DNA of 64,000 nucleotides from Heterodera schachtii (taxonomy: Eukaryota; Nematoda; Chromadorea; Rhabditida; Heteroderidae), in NCBI GenBank assembly GCA_023374025.1, contig SIJG01000138.1, positions 9,043 to 73,042 on the forward strand. Direction: 5' to 3'. Shown piece by piece: positions 48,450 through 58,257 of this stretch (position 1 is the stretch's first letter; each line of letters starts with the position of its first letter). The notes below the pieces were generated by a model that was not told the origin of the DNA, did not search any database, and worked only from the letters and a program-made list of their open reading frames with translations. A program made the position numbers and the translations under genes.

Positions 48450-48514
48450 NNNNNNNNNNNNNNNNNNNNNNNNNNNNNNNNNNNNNNNNNNNNNNNNNNN
48501 NNNNNNNNNNNNNN
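48450..48514. other. Run of 65 N
   Basis: Unresolved bases at the junction of the SPRY gene and the minisatellite; the array's true length and reading frame across it are unknown. Confidence 0.98.
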
Positions 48515-50786
48515 TCCCCTCCATCTTTGGTATTCTCGACTTTTTTATCGACTCCTCTTCTCCTCCATTCTCTTTCTTTTTGATTTCCCTCACATCTTTG
48601 GTATTCTCGGCTTTTTTATCGACTCCGTCTTCCTCTTCCTCTTCTCCTCCATTCTCTGTCTTTTGATTTTCCTCCATCTATGGTATTCCGGCTTTTTTTA
48701 TCGACTCCTCTTCCTCTTCTCCTCCATTCTCTTCTTTTTGGTTTTCCCTCCATCTATGGCATTCTCGGCTTTTTTTATCGACTCCTCTTCCTCTTCTCCT
48801 CCATTCTCTTTCTTTTTGATTTTCCCTCCATCTTTGGTATTCTCGGCTTTTTTTATCGACTCCTCTTCCTCTTCCTCTTCTCCTCCATTCTCTTTCTTTT
48901 TGATTTTCATTCTCTTTCTTTTGTTTTCCCTCCATCTATGGTATTCTCGGCTTTTTTATCGACTCCTCTTCCTTTCTCACTACCATCTCTTTCTTTTTGA
49001 TTTCCCTCCATCTTGGTATTCTCGGGCTTTTTTTTATCGACTCCTCTTCCTCTTCTCCTCCATTCTCTTTCTTTTTGATTTTCCCTCCTCTATGGTATTC
49101 TCGCTTTTTTTATCGATCCTCTTCCTCTTCTCCTCCTTCTCTTTCTTTTTTGTTTTTCCCTCCATCTATGGTATTCTCGGCTTTTTTTATCGACTCCTCT
49201 TCCTCTTCTCCTCCATTCTCTTTCTTTTTGATTTTCCCTCCATCTTTGGTATTCTCGGCTTTTTTTATCGACTCCTTTCCTCTTCTCCTCCATTCTCTTT
49301 CTTTTTGATTTTCCCTCCATCTTGGTATTCTCGGCTTTTTTTATCGACTTCCTCTTCCTCTTCTCCTCCATTCTCTTTCTTTTTGATTTTCCCTCCATCT
49401 ATGGTATTCTCGGCTTTTTTTATCGACTCCTCTTCCTCTTCTCCTCCATTCTCTTTCTTTTTGATTTTCCCTCCATCTATGGTATTCTCGGCTTTTTTAT
49501 CGACTCCTCTTCCTCTCTTCTCCTCATTCTCTTTCTTTTTGATTTCCCTCCATCTATGGTATTCTCGGCTTTTTTATCGACTCCTCTTCTCCTCCATTCT
49601 CTTTCTTTTTGATTTTCCCTCCATCTATGGTATTCTCGGCTTTTTTTATCGACTCCTCTTCCTCTTCTCCTCCATTCTCTTTCTTTTGATTTTCCCTCCA
49701 TCTATGGTATTCTCGGCTTTTTTTATCGACTCCTCTTCCTCTTCTCCTCCATTCTCTTTCTTTTTGGTTTTCCCTCCATCTATGGTATTCTCGGCTTTTT
49801 TGTCGACTCCTCTTCCTCTTCTCCTCCATTCTCTTTCTTTTTGGTTTTCCCTCCATCTATGGTATTCTCGGCTTTTTTTATCGACTCCTCTTCCTCTCTC
49901 CTCCATTCTCTTTCTTTTTGGTTTCCCTCCATCTATGGTATTCTCGGCTTTTTTTATCGACTCCTCCTCTCTCCTCCATTCTCTTTCTTTTTGATTTTCC
50001 CTCCATCTTTGGTATTCTCGGCTTTTTTTATCGACTCCTCTTCCTCTTCCTCTTCTCCTCCATTCTCTTTCTTTTTGATTTTCCCTCCATCTATGGCATT
50101 CTCGGCTTTTTTTATCGACTCCTCTTCCTCTTCTCCTCCATTCTCTTTCTTTTTGATTTTCCCTCCATCTTTGGTATTCTCGGCTTTTTTTATCGACTCC
50201 TCTTCCTCTTCTCCTCCATTCTCTTTCTTTTTGGTTTTCCCTCCATCTATGGCATTCTCGGCTTTTTTTATCGACTCCTCTTCCTCTTCTCCTCCATTCT
50301 CTTTCTTTTGATTTTCCCTCCATCTTTGGTATTCTCGGCTTTTTTTATCGACTCCTCTTCCTCTTCTCCTCCATTCTCTTTCTTTTTGGTTTTCCCTCCA
50401 TCTATGGCATTCTCGGCTTTTTTTATCGACTCCTCTTCCTCTTCTCCTCCATTCTCTTTCTTTTTGATTTTCCCTCCATCTTTGGTATTCTCGGCTTTTT
50501 TTATCGACTCCTCTTCCTCTTCTCCTCCATTCTCTTTCTTTTTGGTTTTCCCTCCATCTATGGTATTCTCGGCTTTTTTTATCGACTCCTCTTCCTCTTC
50601 TCCTCCATTCTCTTTCTTTTTGGTTTTCCCTCCATCTATGGTATTCTCGGCTTTTTTTATCGACTCCTCTTCTCCTCCATTCTCTTTCTTTTTGATTTTC
50701 CCTCCATCTATGGCATTCTCGGCTTTTTTTATCGACTCCTCTTCCTCTTCGCCTCCATTCTGTTCCATTTCACTTGTACCTTCCAT
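48515..50786 (-). repeat. 78-bp minisatellite, coding-compatible on the minus strand
   Basis: About 29 tandem units of 78 bp with 72- and 84-bp variants. On the minus strand one frame reads an acidic/basic 26-residue unit with Asn-Gly-Gly, a run of three to seven Glu, Ser-Ile-Lys-Lys-Ala-Glu-Asn and Asp-Gly-Gly-Lys. That frame is open from ATG 50786 for about 150 codons, then shifts near 50308; the gap-proximal half carries many one-base indels. Length changes by six bases (Glu-Glu) are in frame, as expected for a translated repeat. It lies upstream of the SPRY gene in the same direction and may be its N-terminal region. The long plus-strand frames are antisense shadows. Confidence 0.7.
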
Positions 50787-50789
50787 TCG

Positions 50790-51220
50790 TCATTCTGTCC
50801 TACGAACTTTTTATCCTCTTTAGCTATGTCTGAATAATTCTTACATTCTCCTTCCTTTTCTTTTTTTCTCATGTCCCAATATAGAACGAAAAAACAAATA
50901 TAACTCTTCTGATTCACTTTAGCATACCTATATAGTCCTGAAATTTTTTTCATAAGCAAATTTAGAGAAAATTAATTATAAAAATTTAAATAAAAATTTC
51001 ATGAAATTTCATGTTACGAAAATTATCTTTTATGAAAAAAATTAAATTATTTTTCATGAACTTTCTTATAAATTCTAATTTATTATTTTTCTTATATATA
51101 ATTTTCATTTAAATTTTTTCGTCAAAAATTTTTCATTAATTTCTTTTAAAATTTAATCTTTCTAATTTTTAATGTTTTCGAAAAAAAATTTCTAATTTCA
51201 ATTTATCTTGCTGGTTGTTT
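50790..51220. other. AT-rich spacer, possible upstream exon
   Basis: The minus-strand frame 50959-50790 includes Lys-Glu-Asp-Lys-Lys-Phe-Val-Gly and could be a 5' exon reading toward the minisatellite, but its frame differs from the repeat frame. The rest is AT-rich with no feature. Confidence 0.25.
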
Positions 51221-52385
51221 CTTAAATCCGCCAAGGGGCAGGAAAACAAAAAATGTAAGACATATATAAATTCATAACTTACAAATTAGCTCCATCTCAA
51301 TCAAATTAATAATTATGGTATCATTCAATAGCTCTATATGTTCTCTAACAGAAAATTTTTATAAAATTATAAAAAAGTTATGGTCATAAAATTTCATTAA
51401 GTTTTGAGTCAGCGTTTTTTGTCCATAAATTTTTTTTTGAAATTTTAAAGATAAATAGATTATACAGAGGAGATAAAAATTTAAATGTTTCTGCAAAAAA
51501 TATAATATCATTGAACAGAAGCGGCCTTATGAGCCCAACAAATTTAGAAACGGGCGCGAAGCGCCCGTCTGAGGCCGCGAAGCGGCCCTAATAGCCCAAC
51601 AAATTTAGAAACGGGCGCGAAGCTCCCGTCTGAGGCCGCGAAGCGGCCTTATGAGCCCAACAAATTTAGAAACGGGCGCGAAGCGCCCGTCTGAGGCCGC
51701 GAAGCGGCCCTAATAGCCCAACAAATTTAGAAACGGGCGCGAAGCGCCCGTCTGATGCCGCGAAGCGGTTCTAATAGCCTAACAAATTTAGAAACGGGCG
51801 CGAAGCGCCCGTCTGAGGCCGCGAAGCGGCCTAAAAATCACCAAATTTTAACAATATTCACCCGTGGTTGTACCTTTTCCCAGTGGTTGTACCTAATCCA
51901 CCCGTGGTAAACCGTTGGGACAATCTCTCCCTATAATTCATGATCAGACCTAGGTAGCGAAGCTCAAGAAGCGCGAAGCGCTTTATCCCAGCTCAGATCC
52001 GACGGTTCACGCACCCGCAAGTTCATGTAAATATATTTACAAACATTTAAGGTTTTCAAAACTGCTTAAAATGAAATTGAGCCAAAATTAATTTATATAT
52101 TCGATAGCCCTAAGAATTTTATTAATCTTTAAAATTTCAAAAAAATTCCTTGAGTTTCAAAAAAGTTAGGGACAGAAAATTCTGATTCAAAAATTATTGA
52201 AATTTATGACCATAACTTTTTTATAATTTTATTTAAAAAAAATTTCTAAATTAATATTCTGTTAGAGAAAATATAGAGCTACTGATTGATACCATAAATG
52301 ATTAATTTGGTTAAGTTCGAGCTAAGTCATGAATTTATATATATGTCTTACATTTTTTGTTTTCCTATCCCTTGGCGGATTTAAG
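51221..52385. mobile_element. Foldback element carrying a hairpin array
   Basis: Inverted arms of about 200 bp: CTTAAATCCGCCAAGGG to TTATGGTCATAAA (51221-51392) and the complement (52205-52385). Between them lies the 61-bp array below. No protein. No clear target duplication. Confidence 0.72.
51520..51840. repeat. 61-bp tandem array of paired GC hairpins, 5 copies
   Basis: CGGGCGCGAAGC starts at 51551, 51612, 51673, 51734 and 51795, an exact 61-bp period. Each unit has two perfect hairpins, GGGCGCGAAGCGCCC and GGCCGCGAAGCGGCC, both closed by a GCGAAGC mini-loop, separated by AT-rich AACAAATTTAGAAA. Confidence 0.92.
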
Positions 52386-52495
52386 AGCACCTCAAATTAT
52401 TATGTATTTCTTGAATTTTCGTAATTGAGTGGAATATCAATTTAAAGAAATGAATTAGCATCGTAATTTTGTTTTTTTTTTTAAATTTTCATTTA

Positions 52496-52690
52496 TTAAT
52501 TCAGTTCACTTGGACGCCTGTATCCATTATCCAGGCAAGCTTTAAGACGGTTCTTGGCTTCGTCATTGATTGGTTCATCAGAATCAAAATCACAATAAAC
52601 AGTTATTTTGACTTCATTCGCTTCAACATTTGAGAACAGCAAAATCTCGCTGATGATGATGAAGACGAGACCGAAGATGGCGAGGAACAT
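52496..52690 (-). CDS. Small secreted peptide, 64 residues
   Basis: Single-exon minus-strand frame from ATG 52690 to TAA 52496, with an AATAAA overlapping the sequence just after the stop. The first 24 residues form a strong signal peptide (Phe-Leu-Ala-Ile-Phe-Gly-Leu-Val-Phe-Ile) ending Val-Glu-Ala. The mature part is about 40 residues, acidic, with two Cys that could form one disulfide, and a Tyr-Arg-Arg-Pro near the end. No family recognised. A secreted effector or extracellular peptide is possible but unproven; Asp/Glu richness argues against an antimicrobial cationic peptide. It could also be the first exon of a longer gene. Confidence 0.5.
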   Translation of the reverse strand: MFLAIFGLVFIIISEILLFSNVEANEVKITVYCDFDSDEPINDEAKNRLKACLDNGYRRPSELN

Positions 52691-52699
52691 TTTAAATGA

Positions 52700-53160
52700 C
52701 GAAGAGAATTTGGCAAATTTGCTGGGAAATGGTTTTTGTGAATTTGATTTTTTTTTTTTTTGTGGTAATTCCTTCGTTATTCAAACGGCACTTATAATGA
52801 TGGCACAGCGCACGCACACAAAACAATGGCCAACAATGAAATACGTATGCCTTAATATGTTTACGTGTAAATAATGCACATTTTATGCATATGCCCGTCT
52901 CCATGACTATATTATGATTTACGTGTATAAATTTTCTATACATATGCCTTCTCTTATGTGTATATTCTTTATAAATATGCCTTTTTACGTGTGTATGTTG
53001 TAGCAAGGATATTAATAGTTTGTGTTTCGTGCTTCGTATTTTGGCACGAAACATAATTGTGCACTACTAAGAATGGGGATGGATGTGGTTCTGAGAGAAA
53101 AAATTATTATTATTTTGAGATTGGAAGAAAGTAAAATTTTATTGAAAATTAATTCATATA
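52700..53160. other. Upstream region of the small peptide gene, no gene seen
   Basis: Contains imperfect ATACGTGTA/TTTACGTGTA and ATATGCC words repeated between 52840 and 53000, a loose array of about 45 bp period. No coding signal. Confidence 0.35.
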
Positions 53161-53164
53161 CACT

Positions 53165-53500
53165 CACCCAAAAAAGTCTTGGGACAAGCTGATCAAATTT
53201 GCCAAATTTTTAATTTCGAGTTGAAAGATGAGTTGATTATTTTTTGTTTATGTGTTTTTATTTACCCCAATATATGGGCCTTTCAAGCACCACAAAATAA
53301 TTTCAATCCACTTTATCATTCCCGTGAATGGGTCACTTGATCACATTGTACCCGAAAAAGTGGCCAAAAAAAGTCTTGGGACAAACTTGAAAAACTATTT
53401 AATAGTTTACCCGAAAATCTGAAAAAATTCCTATTTATATAACTTTTGATACTGATCAAAAAAGTCTCTTACACCAACTTGATCAGATCACTCCTTTATG
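53165..53500. repeat. AAAAAAGTCTTGGGACAA repeat remnant
   Basis: The phrase occurs at 53168 and 53367 in direct orientation, and a variant (AAAAAAGTCTCTTACACC) at 53458. It resembles MITE debris; the ends were not resolved. Confidence 0.4.
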
Positions 53501-53774
53501 CTGATCGAGACACCTAAAAATACATTGAAAATCGGGGAAATTTTCGAAAAAAATTCCTAGGGGGTTAGGAAAATTTCCCGGGAATTTTTGATTAGGCTCA
53601 TTGGAAAGAGCACAAAATTCTCTACCGAATTGCCTTTTGAATGGAAGGGCTACGGCTTGTACATAAAAGGTTATACTTGGGTTGAAAATTGGACAACTCA
53701 AAACTGATCAATTTTTGATCTTTTTCCATTAAATACGGTAAAAAATAGTGATTTTTTATAATCATCAAATCCAA

Positions 53775-53970
53775 CCAAGTATACCACAATCCCGTGAGGG
53801 GCAGGCCTTGGTTCACCACAATCCCACATGAGGGGCAAGTCCGTGTAGATCACAATCCTATGAGGGGCAGGTCTTGGTTCACCACACTCCCATGAGGGTC
53901 AGGTACTTTTAGACCACAATCCCACGAAGGGCAGGTACTTGTAGACCACAATCCCATGAGGGGCAGGTAC
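53775..53970. repeat. Minisatellite of about 36 bp, 6 copies
   Basis: Unit CACAATCCCATGAGGGGCAG plus a variable GTACTTGTAGAC or GTCTTGGTTCAC linker. The linkers alternate between two types in the first four units, then become uniform. Confidence 0.8.
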
Positions 53971-54183
53971 GACCTTATGATTCAGAGAGAAAAAATGGGA
54001 CAAATTATGAAAACAATGAAATTGAATTTAAATTTGCCAAAGTTATTAACTAGCACATGAGGATGAACACTAAATTTTTTGAATTTTAAATTTGTAAAGT
54101 TTCAATTTCATTACCAAATGTTTTTACTTCTTTGAAATGGAAATCACCCAATTTGCCAAAATTTCAGCCTTTTTTATAATTAA

Positions 54184-55615
54184 TAGGGCTGCGATTTTTA
54201 GGCAAATGCCTAAAATTTCTGCGCACTTAATACGCACAGATACCGTATTTTCTCTAATTATATGCCCGTCTCCATTAATCTGCCCGTCTCCAATAATGTA
54301 CCCCTTTCGAAGTAGGTTGAAAAATAATTTCCCAGTCTCTTTTTATCTGCCCGGGGGGATAAATAGAATTTTTATTTTTTCGAAAAAACTTCTTTTCTAT
54401 TTTTAAAATTAATTAATACTAAATTGAAATTCGTTTAAATGTGTAATAAATAGGGTTTTAAATTATATGGACTAAAAAGCCCGAAATATGGACTAAAAAG
54501 CTCAAAAATGGACAAATATGGACCAAAATATGGACTAAAAACTGCCAAAATATATGTTTTAAAACATCAAAAACACCAAAAAAGGTGTATATGTATATTC
54601 AATATTTGCTTAAACAGAATTAAAAATACGCTAAAAATGCCAAAAATGGATTTAACCTTAAAAATGCCAATTTTTTATTAAATTCACGCTTCACAGTTGC
54701 AAATCAAATACATCTCAATTTTTTTGTAATAACTTCATTGTTTTCAGCGAAAATTTTTATATCTAGAATTTCTGGAAATAAAATTCTCCCGATTTTCTTA
54801 ATTTTTACGCTTTATTCCATTAACATTGTCCAACCCTGAAGTGAGTTTGAATTTTGAAAAATTTTGATAAATTTCCCGGCTTAAAAATGGAAAAAATTTT
54901 CAAAATATTAAAAAATTAAAAATTTCTGAAACGCAAAATATCATATTCCTATTTCAATATTTTTGGGGCTTTTATTAATTTCTTTGTAAATATTTTGGCA
55001 TTTTTCGAATTTTTCATGTAAAATTTCAGAGACTTTTTAACAAAAATGCAATACATAAAAATGCTTTTTTTATTGACGTGATGACATTTTTTGGTGAAAT
55101 GTTCAAAATAAATTTCAAAAATTTTCCACTAAATAAATCTGTCGAAAAATAATCTCCCTGTCTCAAAATAAAATTAAATTTTATAAAAATCAGAAAAATA
55201 AGTTTACCGACTCCGAAAACACTAAAATAGACTTTAGACTTATTTCCCGAATTTTTATAAAATTTAATTTTTCATTTTCTGGACATTTAATGGATTTTTA
55301 CTCTTGTGGACATTTCGTGGCCTGGACATTTTGTGGGGGCGCCCTTTTAAATGCCTATTTGCCTATTTTTGTGCCTATCGCCATTTTTGGCGCCTTTTTT
55401 AGGATATTTGGAAAAATCCTTAACAAAAATGCAATAAAAATGAAAAACACACCCCCTAAGAAACGACCCGAAAATTTTTAGAAAATACACCCCTAAGAAT
55501 TGAAAAAATTTTCACAAAATTTACCCTCAACATTTAATTATTTTTTCATGATAAAAATTTTTGGTTTAAAAATTATCCTTATTCGAGAAAAAAGAGTTTT
55601 GGTTAAGTTTTCACG
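54184..55615. repeat. AT-rich region with decayed MITEs
   Basis: 54241-54430 is related to the TA-flanked MITE of 17042-17678 (ACCGTATTTTCTCTAATTATATG, CCGTCTCCATTAATCTG). 54451-54560 has AAATATGGACTAAAAA words like the hAT family. The rest, to 55615, shows nothing recognisable. Confidence 0.45.
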
Positions 55616-55639
55616 TGTTTTGCTACCTAAAAAGCGTTA

Positions 55640-55950
55640 ATAAAAATGACAAAAATCTGTTAACAAATCGATTAAAAAGCGCAAAAATTTTTCCCGGCGG
55701 CGCCTATCGGCACCTTCGGACCCTCTGTCCCTCCTCCAAAATTTTTTTTAAAAACGCTCCGCAAAAAAAGCGTTTTTAAGCAAAAAAGTCGTCGCTTGAC
55801 TTTCAATTTATTGAGAAAATTGGCCTTTTTTGGTAAAAATCTGTTAAGAAATCCGAACGAAATTACAAAAAATTTTCCAGCGGCGCCTATCGGCACCGCC
55901 GGAGCCTCTTCTCTCGCCCATTCATCAAAAGTTTTTTGGAAAAATGCGCC
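55640..55950. repeat. Pair of GGCGGCGCC-GGCACCGCC hairpins
   Basis: Copies at about 55694 and 55876 (GGCGGCGCCTATCGGCACC and GGCGCCTATCGGCACCGCCGG), each followed by a CTCC/CCC stretch and AAAACGC-CGCAAAAAA. Same two-hairpin layout as at 18.5 and 44.3 kb. Confidence 0.6.
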
Positions 55951-56243
55951 GCAAAAAAATTCTTAAAAATCTAATTTTTTCATCCCGAGTGTACTGAAAT
56001 TTACGATTTGCTAAACCTCACCAAAATTTTTAAAGATGATAATCGGAGGCGAAAATATAATTTTTAATACATTTTTGATCGAATAAATTGTAAAAAAAAC
56101 TGATTTGAAGCAATTTTGCAAAATGTTCTGATTTTCGACCCCAAAATCTGATTTTTTGGGCTCGATGTTCTGATTTTAAAAATTTTTCGATCGCACCCCT
56201 GCTCTTAGACAACCAAACAATTTTTTGAATGTTTTTTATTTAA

Positions 56244-56563
56244 AGTCTGGCCGTTATAGTCTGAGCCAAGTTTAGAGCATCATAATTTTTTTCTTTCTTG
56301 ACTAAATCCAACAAAGTTGATATAATTCGAAAGTTCGAAAGCTCTTAACAAGCTCTATCAGCTTCCCAAAAATCACAAAGATATACCGAAGTTTTAAGTT
56401 AAAATATGCAAAAATTCTGACTTTTGTGCAGTATTAATGTTGCAACTTTTTTATAGGTTCTCCAATCGCTTAGAAATAGCTTACCAACAGCTTCTAAACA
56501 TATAGAGGGCTTTAGAATGATGTCAAATTACTTATACTTGTCTCAGACTATAACGGCCAGACT
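56244..56563. mobile_element. MITE with 27-bp inverted termini
   Basis: 320 bp. Left end AGTCTGGCCGTTATAGTCTG, right end the complement (CAGACTATAACGGCCAGACT) with one or two mismatches over 27 bp. No open frame. The terminal AGTCTGGCC also opens the adjacent inverted satellite monomers at 56603. Confidence 0.75.
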
Positions 56564-57387
56564 GTAGTGTCCCCGCCCAGTTTTTTACGGTAGGGGTCAA
56601 TTCAGTCTGGCCAACTCCGTCTGGCCAACTCCGTCTGAGCCAACTCCGTCGGGCCAACTCCGTCTTAGTGTATAAGGGGCCAACTCCGTCTCAAAGAGAA
56701 AAATTCATTTTAAGCTTAAGAATTTTTTTAAAATCTCAGTTTTATTAGGTCGGGATCAACCCCCTTTTTGGAAGAAAGTTTTTTTAAATGTCAAAAACAT
56801 GCTTCCAAAGGTTTTCGGGGTCGCTAGTCACAAATCTGACATCCATTTCGACCAAATTCGAATCACGAACCCGTTTCGAACAAAAATATTTTGAAAATTC
56901 TTACTTTGGTTCCTAAATTGACCAAAATAAGCCAAATTTAGTCAGGAATCATTGCAACAACGGAATAAGGTCATTAAGCACTGTTACGAACATAAAAGTG
57001 AATTTTCAAAGTCTTTCGAATGATATCAATTTTCGGTTTAGTTTGTAATAAAGCGAGTTATGGCTGATTAAAATATAGAAATCCATTTCGATTTCATAGT
57101 CTATTCCATTTTCGGGGTGCTAAAAAATGTTCTTTAAATTGTTAGCTTTGTTCTAATAAAACTTAGATTTAAAAAAAATTCTTAAGCTTAAAATGAATTT
57201 TTCTCTCTTGCTCATATTCACAATGCTAAGGATAAAAATCCGCATATCCCTAGCTATAGCTAGGGTAGCTGCAGATCGATTAATCTACGGCTCAAAATCC
57301 GTATTCCCAACTCGGAATACGGCAGGGGATAGTTCGATCCCCAGCTACCTATCCAAATGATACGGATAAGCCGCTACTTTTCCCTTT

Positions 57388-57470
57388 GTTAGTGTATTCT
57401 TTGTCTAGTGGCTTGTGCTTTGGACGAAAAAGCGTCTGTGGGTTCGGGTCCTTTAGGGGCTAATGTAGTT
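57388..57470 (+). other. Possible tRNA-derived (SINE-like) fragment
   Basis: TTGTCTAGTGGCTTGTGCTT resembles a pol III A-box region, and GGGTTCGGGTCC about 35 bp later resembles a B-box. No acceptor stem could be folded, so this is not a functional tRNA gene. Confidence 0.25.
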
Positions 57471-57479
57471 TGTTAGTTT

Positions 57480-58025
57480 TTTAACAATATTATGCACCTC
57501 TAAGAATTGAAAAAAATTTCTCAAAAATGAATTCACTAAAATATAATTTTTTTTTCTTGAAAAACTTATTAAAATTTGCTTATTCAAAAAAAAAATTTAA
57601 TAATTGCATTTACAATTGTAATAAACCAAAATTAACGTGTTTTGTTTCCTAAAAAGTGTTATAAGTAGGGCTTGTAATTAAAAATCTTAAAAATTTTGTT
57701 GCTTTGGAGCAAAGGTGGGTAATATTTTGTCAGAAATTTTCATTGATGGTTTTATATGTCAATATAGCACCGAACCCAGGTGTAGATTAGTTTAATATTT
57801 TAAAAGATTTGAATAAATTATTGGTTTGTTATAAGGAAAATCAGTTATTTAAAATAAAAAATCAAACTATTTTCATAAAAGGTTTTGAAGTTTCAATAAA
57901 AAATTTTAAATTTTAAACATACTCCAAAATCTATTTGGACATCAAAATAATACTTTAGAAATTAAAATTATATTATTTGAAATTAATTTTGAAGAATTTA
58001 ATAAATAAATTTTTGTTTTTAGAGG
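57480..58025. other. AT-rich interior of the palindrome, no gene seen
   Basis: Only low-complexity AT sequence. Confidence 0.35.
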
Positions 58026-58257
58026 GCACTTTTAACCAAATATCCTCCTCGGGAGGAGGCTAAGGATTTTCATCTGCAGATACCCTAGCCGATACCCTAT
58101 CCTTAGCATTGTGAATATGCAATGAGGATAGAGTTAGAGATGGGGATTAATTTGCTAGTTCAGAATACGGATACCTTATCCCTATCATTGTGAATATGGA
58201 TTTATCTGCAGCTAGCGTATTATCTGCGGATAGTTAGCATTGTGAATATGAGCATCT

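Noticed and set aside
48663..50823. Plus-strand Ser/Phe-rich frames of 300-443 codons
   Set aside because: Antisense of the purine-rich 78-bp minisatellite; frames are interrupted by indels and the hydrophobic Ser/Phe repeat has no supporting context.
53775..53970. CRISPR-like alternation of repeats and linkers
   Set aside because: Linkers are themselves repeated, units are imperfect, no cas genes, and the genome is eukaryotic; it is a minisatellite.
57388..57470. tRNA gene
   Set aside because: B-box-like word present but no acceptor or T stem pairing; listed only as a possible SINE fragment.
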